64,000 nt of DNA from contig NZ_CP061379.1 of assembly GCF_015624505.1 (NCBI RefSeq), forward strand, positions 434,001 through 498,000, given 5' to 3'. The notes beneath the pieces were generated by a model, which worked only from the letters and a program-made list of their open reading frames with translations, was not told the DNA's origin and made no database searches. This document shows, in pieces, positions 8,848-18,437 of this stretch. A program made the position numbers and the translations under genes. Every line of letters starts with the position of its first letter. Position 1 is the first letter of the stretch. The stretch comes from Bradyrhizobium commune (lineage in GTDB: Bacteria > Pseudomonadota > Alphaproteobacteria > Rhizobiales > Xanthobacteraceae).

Positions 8848-10826
8848 GCAACGGTGATCTGAACTGGATCGCGAACTTCATCTGGGGCATCGCCGATGAT
8901 GCGCTGCGTGATCTCTATGTGCGCGGCAAATACCGCGATGTGATCCTACCGATGATGGTGCTGCGCCGTCTCGACGCGGTGCTAGAGCCGACCAAGGCCG
9001 CAGTGCTGTCGATGAAGGGCAACCTCGACAAGGCTGGTGTCACCAATCAGGATGCTGCGCTGCGCCAGGCAGCGGAGCAGGCCTTCTACAACACGTCGCC
9101 ATTCAATCTGCGCGATCTGCGCAATCGTGCCTCGCAGGCGCAGTTGAAGGCCGATTTCGAGGCCTTCCTCGACGGTTTCTCGCCGAATGTGCAGGTAATC
9201 CTCGATAATTTCGAATTCCGAAATCAGCTGCCGAAACTGTCAAAGGCCGACGTGCTGGGCGTCCTGATCGAGAAATTCCTCGACAGCTCGATCAATCTCG
9301 GCCCGAAGCCGGTGCTGAACGGTGACGGCTCGGAGAAGCATCCCGGGCTCGACAACCATGCGATGGGCACGGTGTTCGAGGAGTTGGTTCGCCGCTTCAA
9401 CGAAGCCAACAACGAAGAGGCGGGCGAGCATTGGACGCCGCGCGACGCCGTCAAGCTGATGGCGAAGCTGATCTTCGTGCCGATCGCGGACCAGATCCAG
9501 TCCGGCACCTATCTGCTGTATGACGGTGCCTGCGGCACCGGCGGCATGCTGACCGTCGGCGAAGAGACGCTGAAGGAGCTTGCCGCGCAGCACGGCAAGC
9601 AGGTCTCCACCCATCTGTTCGGGCAGGAGATCAACGGCGAGACTTATGCCATCGCGAAGGCCGATCTGCTGCTCAAGGGCGAGGGTGAAGAGGCCGACAA
9701 CATGGTCGGCGGCCCGGAATGGTCGACGCTCGCGAACGACGCTTTCCCGTCCCGGGAATTCGACTTCATGTTGTCGAATCCGCCTTACGGCAAGAGCTGG
9801 AAGAGCGATCAGGAGCGCATGGGCGGCAAAGCCGGCCTGCGCGATCCGCGCTTCGTGATCGAACATGCCGCTGACCCGGAATACAGCCTCGTCACCCGTT
9901 CAAGCGACGGGCAGATGATGTTCCTAGCGAACATGCTGTCTAAGATGAAGCACGATACCCCATCGGGATCGCGCATCGCCGAGGTGCACAACGGCTCGTC
10001 GCTGTTCACCGGCGATGCGGGTTCAGGCGAAAGCAATGTTCGGCGCTGGGTGATCGAGAGCGACTGGCTGGAGGCCATCGTCGCCCTGCCGTTGAACATG
10101 TTCTACAACACCGGCATCGCCACCTACGTCTGGGTGCTGTCGAACCGCAAGCCCGGCCATCGGCGCGGCAAGGTGCAACTGATCGACGCGACTCAATGGT
10201 TCAAGCCGTTGCGCAAGAACCTCGGCAAGAAGAATTGTGAACTGACCGATCCCGATATCGAGCGCATTCTCGACACCTTCATGGCGTTCGACGAGGGCGA
10301 GCAATCCCGAATCTTCGACAATGCCGAGTTTGGCTATTCCAAGGTGACGGTCGAGCGGCCCCTGCGGGCCGCGGGCATTGACGCGACGCGGGCCTATACG
10401 CCGAAGGAGATCAAGGCGCTGAAGGAAGAGGGGCGCATTGCCGAGGACGGCGCGCCGGTGATCCGTAAGATTCACAAGGCGGACAAGGTCGAAGCCGACC
10501 CGCTGCATGGATTGTTCCCGCTCATCATCGATAGCAAGAGCTGCGTGGTCGAATACGAGCCGGACAGCGACCTGCGCGACACGGAGACGGTGCCGTTGCA
10601 GGAGCCCGGCGGGATCGAGGCGTTCATTCGCCGCAAGGTGCTGCCGCATGCACCCGACGCCTGGGTCGACGAGAGCAAAACCACGATCGGCTACGAGATC
10701 AGCTTCACACGCTACTTCTACAAGCCGCAGCCGCTGCGCCCGCTGGAGGCGATCCGCGCCGATATCCTCGCGCTGGAGCGCGAGACCGAGGGCCTGATGG
10801 CCGACATCATCGGGGCCGCCCGATGA
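8844..10826 (+). CDS. hsdM: Type I restriction-modification methyltransferase subunit HsdM
   Basis: The 660-residue N6-adenine methyltransferase subunit has the HsdM N-terminal helical domain, then the SAM-binding motif DGACGTGGML (from residue 227) and the catalytic NPPY at 312-315. The segment HWTPRDAVKLMAKLIF, typical of HsdM, lies between these regions. It forms the M2S methylase with HsdS and the full nuclease with HsdR. It overlaps the upstream antitoxin-like gene and the downstream hsdS by ATGA junctions, so translation is probably coupled. Confidence 0.97.
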   Translation: MSNGDLNWIANFIWGIADDALRDLYVRGKYRDVILPMMVLRRLDAVLEPTKAAVLSMKGNLDKAGVTNQDAALRQAAEQAFYNTSPFNLRDLRNRASQAQLKADFEAFLDGFSPNVQVILDNFEFRNQLPKLSKADVLGVLIEKFLDSSINLGPKPVLNGDGSEKHPGLDNHAMGTVFEELVRRFNEANNEEAGEHWTPRDAVKLMAKLIFVPIADQIQSGTYLLYDGACGTGGMLTVGEETLKELAAQHGKQVSTHLFGQEINGETYAIAKADLLLKGEGEEADNMVGGPEWSTLANDAFPSREFDFMLSNPPYGKSWKSDQERMGGKAGLRDPRFVIEHAADPEYSLVTRSSDGQMMFLANMLSKMKHDTPSGSRIAEVHNGSSLFTGDAGSGESNVRRWVIESDWLEAIVALPLNMFYNTGIATYVWVLSNRKPGHRRGKVQLIDATQWFKPLRKNLGKKNCELTDPDIERILDTFMAFDEGEQSRIFDNAEFGYSKVTVERPLRAAGIDATRAYTPKEIKALKEEGRIAEDGAPVIRKIHKADKVEADPLHGLFPLIIDSKSCVVEYEPDSDLRDTETVPLQEPGGIEAFIRRKVLPHAPDAWVDESKTTIGYEISFTRYFYKPQPLRPLEAIRADILALERETEGLMADIIGAAR

Positions 10827-12244
10827 TCGACGGACTTCGCTCCTATCCGGAGATGAAACCGAGCGGCTTGGCTTGGCTTGACGACGTACCCGCGCATTGG
10901 GACGTACGGCGAATCAAGACACTTTTGAGCGAGGTCGATAACCGGACAAGGACCGGAACGGAACGGCTCTTGTCGCTGAGGATGCGGCAGGGGCTCGTCG
11001 ATCACATTGACGCGGGCGGCAAGTTGATCCCGCCGGAGTCGCTCGTGAACTTCAAGATTGTTGAGCCCGGACAGGTGGTCATGAATCGCATGCGGGCCGC
11101 GGCTGGCTTGTTCGGTGTCGCCAGTGTTCGCGGCCTAGTGAGTCCAGACTATGCCGTGTTCGAGCCCAAGCCCGAGGCATTCAATCCGTACCTTCTTCAG
11201 GCGTTCCGATTGCCTTCTCTGTCAGCGGTATTCCGAGCGGAGTCGAAGGGACTCGGTACTGGCGAGTCTGGTTTTCTGCGCCTTTATACTGATCGTTTTG
11301 GACCAATCCCCGTTCCCTATCCGCCGCTCGACGAGCAGCGCTTGATCGTAAGGTTTCTGGATCGCCATGGTGCGCAGACGGCGAAGCTGATCCGCGCCAA
11401 GAAGAAGATTATCGCGCTGCTGAACGAGCAGAAGCAGGCGATCATCCACCGCGCAGTCACGCGCGGCCTCGATCCGAACGTCAAGCTCAAGCCTTCAGGC
11501 GTCTCCTGGCTTGGCGATGTGCCGGAGGGGTGGGACGTTGCGGCACTGCGTCATCGCTACGACCAATGTTTAGGCAAAATGCTTGATACCAAGAGGATCA
11601 CCGGCGCTTATCTGGTCCCCTACCTTCGAAATACTGATGTTCAATGGGAGGGGATCAACGTCATCAATTTGCCCTTGATGGACGTGCCGCCGGATGAGTA
11701 CGCGCGTTATTGTGTTCGACTTGGCGATCTCCTTGTCTGTGAAGGCGGAGAGATTGGTCGCGCTGCAATTTGGTCCAACGCGCTCGAATTGTGTGCCTTC
11801 CAGAAGGCACTTCATCGGCTTCGTCCCCGGAATCTGAAGCGGGACAATCCGCAATTCTTGCTACTTCAACTTCGGCTAGCCGTAGCACTCGGCGCGTTTG
11901 TCGATGGCCATGAGAGCACAATTGCGCATCTCACCGGCGAGAAGCTTCGAGCGCACAGGTTCGTGTTTCCATCGTTGGTGGAACAGCAAAGAATTATCTC
12001 TCATATCGAGACGCAGAGTCTTGAAATCAACGCCGCCGCAGATCGAGTTGAACGGGAAATCGCCCTCATCCAAGAATTCCGAACGCGCCTGATTGCCGAT
12101 GTCGTCACCGGCAAGCTCGATGTCCGAGCTGCTGCTGCTAGCCTGCCCGAGGTCGCCGAGCTTGAGGCCACCGACGATCTTGCCGAAGGAGATGATCTCG
12201 ACGAAGTCATTGACGATGCCGAGAGCGAGGAGGTCGCCGCCTGA
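10823..12244 (+). CDS. hsdS: Type I restriction-modification specificity subunit HsdS
   Basis: The 473-residue protein has two target-recognition domains, each opened by the typical phrase: SGLAWLDDVPAHWDV near residue 14 and SGVSWLGDVPEGWDV near residue 226. Each is followed by a conserved helix (IVRFLDRHGAQTAKLI; IISHIETQSLEINAAADRV) that spaces the half-sites. An acidic tail of about 35 residues (EATDDLAEGDDLDEV) ends the protein. The gene is more AT-rich than its neighbours, as expected for a fast-evolving specificity subunit. The recognition sequence cannot be inferred. darT follows after a 2-base gap. Confidence 0.96.
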   Translation: MIDGLRSYPEMKPSGLAWLDDVPAHWDVRRIKTLLSEVDNRTRTGTERLLSLRMRQGLVDHIDAGGKLIPPESLVNFKIVEPGQVVMNRMRAAAGLFGVASVRGLVSPDYAVFEPKPEAFNPYLLQAFRLPSLSAVFRAESKGLGTGESGFLRLYTDRFGPIPVPYPPLDEQRLIVRFLDRHGAQTAKLIRAKKKIIALLNEQKQAIIHRAVTRGLDPNVKLKPSGVSWLGDVPEGWDVAALRHRYDQCLGKMLDTKRITGAYLVPYLRNTDVQWEGINVINLPLMDVPPDEYARYCVRLGDLLVCEGGEIGRAAIWSNALELCAFQKALHRLRPRNLKRDNPQFLLLQLRLAVALGAFVDGHESTIAHLTGEKLRAHRFVFPSLVEQQRIISHIETQSLEINAAADRVEREIALIQEFRTRLIADVVTGKLDVRAAAASLPEVAELEATDDLAEGDDLDEVIDDAESEEVAA

Positions 12245-12246
12245 CC

Positions 12247-12888
12247 ATGCCCGTTCCGGCCCAGCCCAAGATCTACCATATCGTCCATGTCGATCGATTG
12301 GCTTCAATCGTCGCTGATGGCTTTTTGTGGTCGGACGGGGTGATGGTTCAGCGTCAGGGCGCCGGTACGACGATCGGTATGAGCAGGATCAAGGCGCGCC
12401 GCCTCAATGAACTTAGCCTGAGCTGCTATCCCGATCTGCGTGTTGGACACTGTGCGCCGTTCTATTTTTGTCCCAGATCGGTTATGTTGTACCTGATCGC
12501 TTGTCGCAATGCCGAGTTGGCCTACCAAGGTGGCCAGGAGCCTATTGTCCATCTTCAAGCCGATCTTCACGCGACGATTGCTTGGGCCAAGGAGAATGGT
12601 CAACGTTGGGCATTCACGCTTTCGAACGCGGGAGCTTACTATTTCGAGGATCGGTCGGATGCGGCAAGTCTGGGCGAGATCAATTGGGATGCCGTCCAAG
12701 CTCGCCAATGGGCGGGGAGCCGCAAAGAGGGCAAGCAAGCGGAGTTCCTGATCGAGCGCGCATTTCCGTGGCATCTCGTGGAGCAGATCGGGGTGTATTC
12801 GCAGGCATATGTTCAACCGGTGTCGAATGCCATGCTGGGCTCGGCGCACCGTCCGCTGATCGAGATCAAAAGAGACTGGTACTACTAG
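12247..12888 (+). CDS. darT: DarT-type DNA ADP-ribosyltransferase toxin (DUF4433)
   Basis: The 213-residue protein matches the DarT family, toxins that use NAD+ to ADP-ribosylate thymidine or guanosine bases in single-stranded DNA. Family features are KIYHIVHVDRL at the N-terminus (His11, NAD pocket), the Arg region SRIKARRL (47-53), the signature PFYFCPRSVMLY (71-82) and the catalytic Glu166 in GKQAEFLIE. It is followed after 9 bases by its antitoxin gene darG. Both sit between hsdS and hsdR on the same strand. DarTG is known as a phage-defence toxin-antitoxin system. The length is usual and all key residues appear present, so the toxin is probably active. Confidence 0.95.
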   Translation: MPVPAQPKIYHIVHVDRLASIVADGFLWSDGVMVQRQGAGTTIGMSRIKARRLNELSLSCYPDLRVGHCAPFYFCPRSVMLYLIACRNAELAYQGGQEPIVHLQADLHATIAWAKENGQRWAFTLSNAGAYYFEDRSDAASLGEINWDAVQARQWAGSRKEGKQAEFLIERAFPWHLVEQIGVYSQAYVQPVSNAMLGSAHRPLIEIKRDWYY

Positions 12889-12897
12889 GAACGAGAC

Positions 12898-13929
12898 ATG
12901 ATCGAATTCAGGACCGGAGACATCTTGAGGGCGGACGTAGAGGCGCTCGTCAACACGGTCAACTGTGTCGGCACCATGGGCCGTGGCGTCGCGCTGCAGT
13001 TCAAGAACAACTTTCCGGCGAATTTCAAAGCCTATGAGGTCGCCTGCGCGCGTGATGAAGTGCAGCCGGGGAGGATGTTCGTGTTCGAGACCGGGCAGCT
13101 GAGTCCGAAGTTCATCATCAACTTTCCGACCAAGCGGCACTGGAAGGGCAAGAGCCGGATGGAGGACATTGAATCTGGCCTCAAGGCCCTTGTGGAACAG
13201 ATTCGCAATCGCCGGATACGCTCGATCGCGATCCCGCCGCTGGGTAGCGGCCTCGGCGGCCTGAACTGGGCCGACGTGCGTCCCCGAATCGTCGCGGCAT
13301 TGGACAAGCTCGACGATCTCGACGTGATCGTCTATGAGCCCAACAGCGCGCCGGTGACCACCAGGTCGCGTGAGGTACCGAAGATGACGGCGGGCCGAGC
13401 TGCACTTGTTGGGTTGATGCACCGCTACCTCGGCGGGTTGATGGATCCATTCGTGACATTGATCGAAGTGCAGAAGCTCATGTACTTCATGCAGGAGGCG
13501 GGGGAGCCCCTTCGGCTCACCTACATCAAGCATCATTACGGCCCCTATGCCGACAATCTGCGTCATGTGCTAACGAAGATAGAGGGACACCTCGTCTCCG
13601 GCTATCACGATGGCGGAGACGCGCCCGACAAGCAGCTTGAGCTGGTTCCCGGCGCTGTGAAGGAGGCCGAAGCGTTCTTGAGCGATGATGGCAGCACCAA
13701 GTCTCGCTTCGATCGTGTGGGCGCGCTAGTCGAAGGTTTCGAAACGCCGTTTGGATTGGAACTGCTTGCTACAGTCCATTGGGTCGTGAAACACGAGAGC
13801 GCGACCAGCGCCGAGGATGCCACGGCGAAGGTCCATGCCTGGAACGATCGCAAGAAGCACTTCTCACCGCGCCAGATCGGCATTGCCTATGACACCCTTC
13901 GCGCGAAGGGATGGCTGTCGGCGGCATGA
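12898..13929 (+). CDS. darG: DarG antitoxin: macrodomain DNA ADP-ribosyl glycohydrolase
   Basis: The 343-residue protein has an N-terminal macrodomain (about 1-155) with DarG features: GDILRADVEALVNTVN (Asn22), GTMGRGVALQFK, NFPTKRHWKGKSR (catalytic-type Lys79) and PPLGSGLGGLNW. This domain removes ADP-ribose from DNA. A C-terminal domain of about 180 residues (FVTLIEVQKLMYFMQEAG, IKHHYGPYADNLRHVL) corresponds to the part that binds and blocks DarT. ACGAG lies upstream of its ATG. Its last codons overlap the hsdR start (ATGA at 13926-13929). Confidence 0.96.
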   Translation: MIEFRTGDILRADVEALVNTVNCVGTMGRGVALQFKNNFPANFKAYEVACARDEVQPGRMFVFETGQLSPKFIINFPTKRHWKGKSRMEDIESGLKALVEQIRNRRIRSIAIPPLGSGLGGLNWADVRPRIVAALDKLDDLDVIVYEPNSAPVTTRSREVPKMTAGRAALVGLMHRYLGGLMDPFVTLIEVQKLMYFMQEAGEPLRLTYIKHHYGPYADNLRHVLTKIEGHLVSGYHDGGDAPDKQLELVPGAVKEAEAFLSDDGSTKSRFDRVGALVEGFETPFGLELLATVHWVVKHESATSAEDATAKVHAWNDRKKHFSPRQIGIAYDTLRAKGWLSAA

Positions 13930-16900
13930 CCACGGACACCTCGGAGAAGGGCCTGGAAGCCCTCATTGTCGCCGACATGACCGGTCGAAAGGCATCGGCC
14001 GGCGGCGGGTTCTCTGAGGACCCGGATCCCTTCGCCGGCCTGCACAATTGGCTGCTAGGTGATCCTAAGGCCTATGATCGCGCATGGACCATCGATCTCG
14101 CGCAATTGCGCGCCTTCATCGCTGCGACGCAGCCGCCCTTAGTCGCCGCGTTCGATCTCGACCATGACAGCCCTGTCAGGCAGAAATTCCTCGCCCGGCT
14201 TCAAGGCGAGATCGGCAAGCGTGGCGTCATCGACGTGCTGCGCCATGGTGTGAAGCACGGCGCGCATGATGTCGAGCTTTTCTACGGCACGCCGTCACTG
14301 GGCAATCCCAAGGCGGCTGAACGCTTTGCGCTGAACCGGTTCTCGGTCACCCGCCAGCTCCGCTATAGCCGCGACGACACCGCCCATGCGCTCGATCTGG
14401 CGCTGTTCATCAATGGCATGCCGATCGCAACGTTCGAGCTCAAGAACAGCCTGACGAAGCAGACGGTTCAAGACGCCGTCGAGCAATACAAGCGCGACCG
14501 CGATCCGCGCGAGAAGCTCTTCGAGTTCGGCCGCTGCATCGTGCATCTCGCGGTGGACGATGCGCAGGTCATGTTCTGCACCCAGCTCAAGGGCAAGGCA
14601 TCATGGTTCCTGCCCTTCAACAAGGGCTGGAACGATGGCGCTGGCAATCCGCCGAATCCGGCCGGGATCAAGACCGACTATCTCTGGAAGGAGATCCTGA
14701 CTCCGCTCGGCCTCACGGACATTGTCGAGAACTACGCCCAGATCGTCGAGCGTAAGGACCCCAAGACCAATCGGACCAAGCGAGATCAGCTGTTCCCTCG
14801 ATTCCATCAGTTGGATGTGGTTCGCAAGCTGCTGGCCGACGCCAGGGCGAAGGGTGCAGGGCGGCGCGTGCTGATCCAGCACTCGGCTGGCTCCGGCAAA
14901 TCGAACTCGATCGCGTGGCTGGCGCATCAACTGGTGCGGCTCGCGACGTCTGCCGGCCAGGTCTTCGATTCCGTAATCGTCGTCACCGATCGCCGCATCC
15001 TCGATCAGCAGATCCGCGATACCATCAAACAATTCGCGCAGGTCGGCGCGACTGTTGGGCATGCCGAGCATTCCGGCGACCTTCGCCGCTTTATTGCCGA
15101 TGGCAAGAAGATCATCATCACCACGGTTCAGAAATTCCCGTTCATCCTCGAGGACATCGGTTCGCAGCACAAAGATCGTCGCTTCGCGATCATCATTGAT
15201 GAAGCGCATTCAAGTCAGGGCGGCCGGGCCGCCGCCGCCTTGAACGCGGCTCTGACCGGCGCCGAAGACGGCGATGAGGACGAGAGCGTCGAAGACAAGA
15301 TCATCGCGATCATGGAGAGCCGCAAGATGCTCCCGAACGCGAGCTATTTCGCGTTCACTGCGACGCCCAAGAACAAGACGCTAGAGATCTTCGGCGAGCC
15401 CTATCCGGAAGGCGACGTCGTCAAGCATCGTCCGTTCCACCGCTATACCATGAAGCAGGCGATCCAGGAGGGGTTCATCCTCGATGTGCTTCGCTACTAC
15501 ACGCCCGTCAACAGCTACTATCGCCTGGTGAAGACGGTAGAGGCCGATCCGGAGTTCGACACCAAGCGCGCGACCAAGAAGCTCCGTCGTTACGTAGAGA
15601 GCAACGATCACGCCATCCGTCTCAAGGCCGAGATCATGGTCGATCACTTCCATGAACAGGTGCTTGCACTGAACAAGATCGGCGGTCAGGCACGGGCGAT
15701 GGTGGTGACCTCGGGCATCGATCGCGCGATCCAGTACTATCAGGCGGTGAGTGCCTATCTGATCGAACGCAAGAGCCCCTATCGTGCGATCGTTGCTTTC
15801 TCCGGTGAGCATGAATTCAAAGGCGCCAAGGTCACTGAAGCCAGCCTTAACGGCTTCCCATCGAAGGATATCGCCGACCGGATCGAAACCGATCCCTATC
15901 GTTTCCTGATCTGTGCCGACAAGTTCCAGACCGGCTATGACCAGCCGCTGTTGCATACGATGTATGTCGACAAGACGCTGTCGGGCATCAAGGCGGTTCA
16001 GACGCTGTCACGCCTCAACCGCGCGCATCCGCAGAAGCACGATGCGTTCGTGCTCGACTTCATGAACGAGACCGAGACGATCCGCAAAGCGTTCGATACG
16101 TTCTATCGGACAACGATCCTGAGCGACGAGACCGATCCGAACCGGCTGCATGATCTTAAGGCCGCCCTTGACGAGCATCAGGTCTATAGGCCCGCCCAGA
16201 TCGAGCAACTCGTCCGGCTGTATCTCGCGGGCGCGGGTCGCGACCAGCTCGACCCCATCCTGGATGTCTGCGTTGCCACCTATGTGAGCGACCTCGACGA
16301 AGACGGACAGGTCGATTTCAAGGGGAAGGCCAAGGCGTTCACCCGGACCTACGCTTTCATTTCCTCCATTCTACCCTACACCAGCGCGGACTGGGAGAAG
16401 CTGTCGATCTTCTTGAATTTTCTGGTGCCAAAGTTGCCGGCGCCACGCGAAGAAGACCTGTCGAAGGGGATTCTCGAAGCCATCGACATGGACAGCTATC
16501 GGGTCGAGAAACAGGCGGCGCAGCGCGTGCAGCTCTCCGATCAGGACGCGGAGATCGATCCGGTGCCGACCGATGGCGGCGGACACAGAGCGGAGCCCGA
16601 GCTTGATCGCCTGTCGAACATCATCCGCAGCTTCAACGACCTGTTTGGGAACATCACATGGGCGGACACGGACCGAATTCGCCATCTGATTGCTACCGTG
16701 ATACCCGACAAGGTGGCCGCAAATCCGGCCTATCAAAATGCGCAGAAAAATTCAGACAAGCAGAACGCTCGCATCGAGCATGACAAGGCGCTGGCAAGTG
16801 TTATCATCGGATTGATGAAGGATGACACCGAGCTATTCAAACAATTCAGCGACAATCCCGAATTCAAGCGCTGGCTCACTGATACGGTTTTTTCGGCGAC

Positions 16901-16931
16901 TTACGATAGACCGACGCCTTCGTCGTCGTGA
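13926..16931 (+). CDS. hsdR: Type I restriction endonuclease subunit HsdR
   Basis: The 1001-residue motor/nuclease subunit has a PD-(D/E)xK nuclease region with E171-L-K173 (ATFELKNS). The SF2 helicase core follows: Walker A in HSAGSGKSNS (from residue 319), DEAH box 425-428 (IIIDEAHSSQGG), then FAFTATPKNKTLEIFG and the later DKFQTGYDQPLLHTMYVDK and QTLSRLNRAHP motifs. I chose the ATG at 13926, which overlaps the darG stop, over the ATG five codons upstream. It is the last gene of the operon; a flavoenzyme gene starts 37 bases later. Confidence 0.96.
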   Translation: MTTDTSEKGLEALIVADMTGRKASAGGGFSEDPDPFAGLHNWLLGDPKAYDRAWTIDLAQLRAFIAATQPPLVAAFDLDHDSPVRQKFLARLQGEIGKRGVIDVLRHGVKHGAHDVELFYGTPSLGNPKAAERFALNRFSVTRQLRYSRDDTAHALDLALFINGMPIATFELKNSLTKQTVQDAVEQYKRDRDPREKLFEFGRCIVHLAVDDAQVMFCTQLKGKASWFLPFNKGWNDGAGNPPNPAGIKTDYLWKEILTPLGLTDIVENYAQIVERKDPKTNRTKRDQLFPRFHQLDVVRKLLADARAKGAGRRVLIQHSAGSGKSNSIAWLAHQLVRLATSAGQVFDSVIVVTDRRILDQQIRDTIKQFAQVGATVGHAEHSGDLRRFIADGKKIIITTVQKFPFILEDIGSQHKDRRFAIIIDEAHSSQGGRAAAALNAALTGAEDGDEDESVEDKIIAIMESRKMLPNASYFAFTATPKNKTLEIFGEPYPEGDVVKHRPFHRYTMKQAIQEGFILDVLRYYTPVNSYYRLVKTVEADPEFDTKRATKKLRRYVESNDHAIRLKAEIMVDHFHEQVLALNKIGGQARAMVVTSGIDRAIQYYQAVSAYLIERKSPYRAIVAFSGEHEFKGAKVTEASLNGFPSKDIADRIETDPYRFLICADKFQTGYDQPLLHTMYVDKTLSGIKAVQTLSRLNRAHPQKHDAFVLDFMNETETIRKAFDTFYRTTILSDETDPNRLHDLKAALDEHQVYRPAQIEQLVRLYLAGAGRDQLDPILDVCVATYVSDLDEDGQVDFKGKAKAFTRTYAFISSILPYTSADWEKLSIFLNFLVPKLPAPREEDLSKGILEAIDMDSYRVEKQAAQRVQLSDQDAEIDPVPTDGGGHRAEPELDRLSNIIRSFNDLFGNITWADTDRIRHLIATVIPDKVAANPAYQNAQKNSDKQNARIEHDKALASVIIGLMKDDTELFKQFSDNPEFKRWLTDTVFSATYDRPTPSSS

Positions 16932-16968
16932 ATGATCGGCGCGTCGTAGCATCGCTCGCGAGGCCTTC

Positions 16969-18108
16969 ATGCGGAAATGCGAAGTCGCCGTGCTGGGTCT
17001 GGGGCTCATGGGCGGAGCAGCGCTGGGCGCATTGCTGGATGCCGGCGTCGATGCGCTCGGCTTCGACCCTGTCGCAGCAGGTTCGGATCGAGGCTCGTCA
17101 CATGGTTCATGTCGCATTTTCCGTCGCTTCAATTTCGAAAACCCCAACTACACCAGCCTGAGCGACGAGGCTCATGCCGGCTGGATCCGGCTGCAGGCCG
17201 AAAGCGGTCAAACGGTTCTGACGGAAACCCCTATTCTGGAGGCCGGCCGCCCCGGCTCCGCCATGGTGGCGTCCTCGCGCGCGGCCGCGATCGCGAAAGG
17301 GCGTCCGGATCCGGTGTTGACCGCGTCTGTCGCGAACAAGGAATTTCCGGCTTTCAACCTGCCCGACGACTGGGACGTCGTCGTCCAGGACGGTGGCGCG
17401 ATCCTGCACACCGAACTCGTCATGAAACTGATGCGCTCTCGCGCCGGGAATCGCATGATTCCGGAACGCGCGAGCTTCACGCAGCACCACGACGGCGTGT
17501 CGATCCGCACGGCCACCGAAGAGTTCTTCGCCGAGCGCGCGATTTTGGCGCTAGGCCCATGGCTCGGTCGCGCCCTCCCGCAACTCACCGCGCTGCTTAA
17601 CGTGACCCGACAGGCGGTCGGCTGGTTCAAGCCTGATAGCCCCGACACTGTGGCGCTCGGTCGCTTCCCGATCTTCATTCTGGAGCGAGGTCCGAACGAC
17701 GTGGTCTACGGCTTTCCGGACTTCGAACAACGCGGCGTCAAAGCTGCGCCTCACAACCACGGGCCCGTGGTCGGCCCCGACGACTGGGGTCCGCAGGCCA
17801 CTGATGCCGAACTCCGCTCCGTCGGCGAAGCGTTGGCCGCGCTCGTGCCGGGCGCGGCCGGGCCCATCATCGATCGAGACGTCTGCCTCTACGCCAACAC
17901 CGCGCCCGCCGACCGCCTGCCCGATGCGGGCGAGGAATTCATCATCGATCGCTGGCCGGAGTCCCGCCTGATCGTCTGCTCCGCGTGTTCAGGCCATGGT
18001 GCGAAGTTCGCGCCCGCCATCGGGCAAAGGCTTGCTCGCCTCGCCACCGATCCGTCCTACCAAGCAGAACCCTTCTTTCAGCTGTCCCGATATTCTCAAT
18101 TCGCCTGA
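16969..18108 (+). CDS. FAD-dependent oxidoreductase, monomeric sarcosine oxidase-like
   Basis: The 379-residue protein has an N-terminal Rossmann dinucleotide fold (VAVLGLGLMGGAALGALLDAG), then GSSHGSCRIFRRF, closely like the GSSHG segment of monomeric sarcosine and N-methyltryptophan oxidases. Near the C-terminus, DVCLYANTPADRLPD corresponds to the region with the cysteine that binds FAD covalently in sarcosine oxidase, and SGHGAKFAPAIGQ is the second FAD-binding segment. It probably oxidises an N-methylated or secondary amino acid. It follows hsdR closely, but GC content and function suggest it is not part of the defence block. Confidence 0.85.
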   Translation: MRKCEVAVLGLGLMGGAALGALLDAGVDALGFDPVAAGSDRGSSHGSCRIFRRFNFENPNYTSLSDEAHAGWIRLQAESGQTVLTETPILEAGRPGSAMVASSRAAAIAKGRPDPVLTASVANKEFPAFNLPDDWDVVVQDGGAILHTELVMKLMRSRAGNRMIPERASFTQHHDGVSIRTATEEFFAERAILALGPWLGRALPQLTALLNVTRQAVGWFKPDSPDTVALGRFPIFILERGPNDVVYGFPDFEQRGVKAAPHNHGPVVGPDDWGPQATDAELRSVGEALAALVPGAAGPIIDRDVCLYANTAPADRLPDAGEEFIIDRWPESRLIVCSACSGHGAKFAPAIGQRLARLATDPSYQAEPFFQLSRYSQFA

Positions 18109-18437
18109 GCGGATGCTGGGATGTTACGGTGACAGCGCACAAACGCCACCGTCCGGCGGCAAACGTCGTCAAGGACCCGGGCCAGAAACCCCCGCCTGTC
18201 GATCCTCCTGCCACGATGCCATCATGCACCTGTTTTGCCCGACGGAACAAGCGAAATTTCTGGAATTCCGCAGTTGCTCCGTAAGTCTTTGTTCTGACAG
18301 AGGTCGGCTACTGTGCATGGGGTTGTTTTCGACATTTCTGTTCGTCTGGCCCAGAAGCCGCCCTCACGCGGTCGCCGGCTGCCCATCCTAAAGCGGCTAT
18401 ACTGCCCTCGTCTGAGACCCGCCCGAGGACTCTCCCG
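18109..18437. other. Intergenic region with a dispersed repeat, before the LysR gene
   Basis: About 330 bases with no supported gene. From about 18225 (CACCTGTTTTGCCCGACGG) to 18337 (end of a 33-bp segment repeated at 29107-29139), the sequence resembles, from memory, a dispersed Bradyrhizobium intergenic repeat. The LysR promoter should be in the last 80 bases, but I see no clear -35/-10 pair. Confidence 0.5.
18305..18337 (+). repeat. 33-bp dispersed repeat, copy 1
   Basis: These 33 bases (start CGGCTACTGTGCATGG, end TTCGACATTT) are identical to 29107-29139. Both copies lie in intergenic DNA, in the same orientation, and the flanks differ. Confidence 0.9.

Noticed and set aside
8414..16968. 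Complete mobile island or prophage
   Set aside because: No integrase, recombinase, phage structural gene or duplicated tRNA end could be seen.
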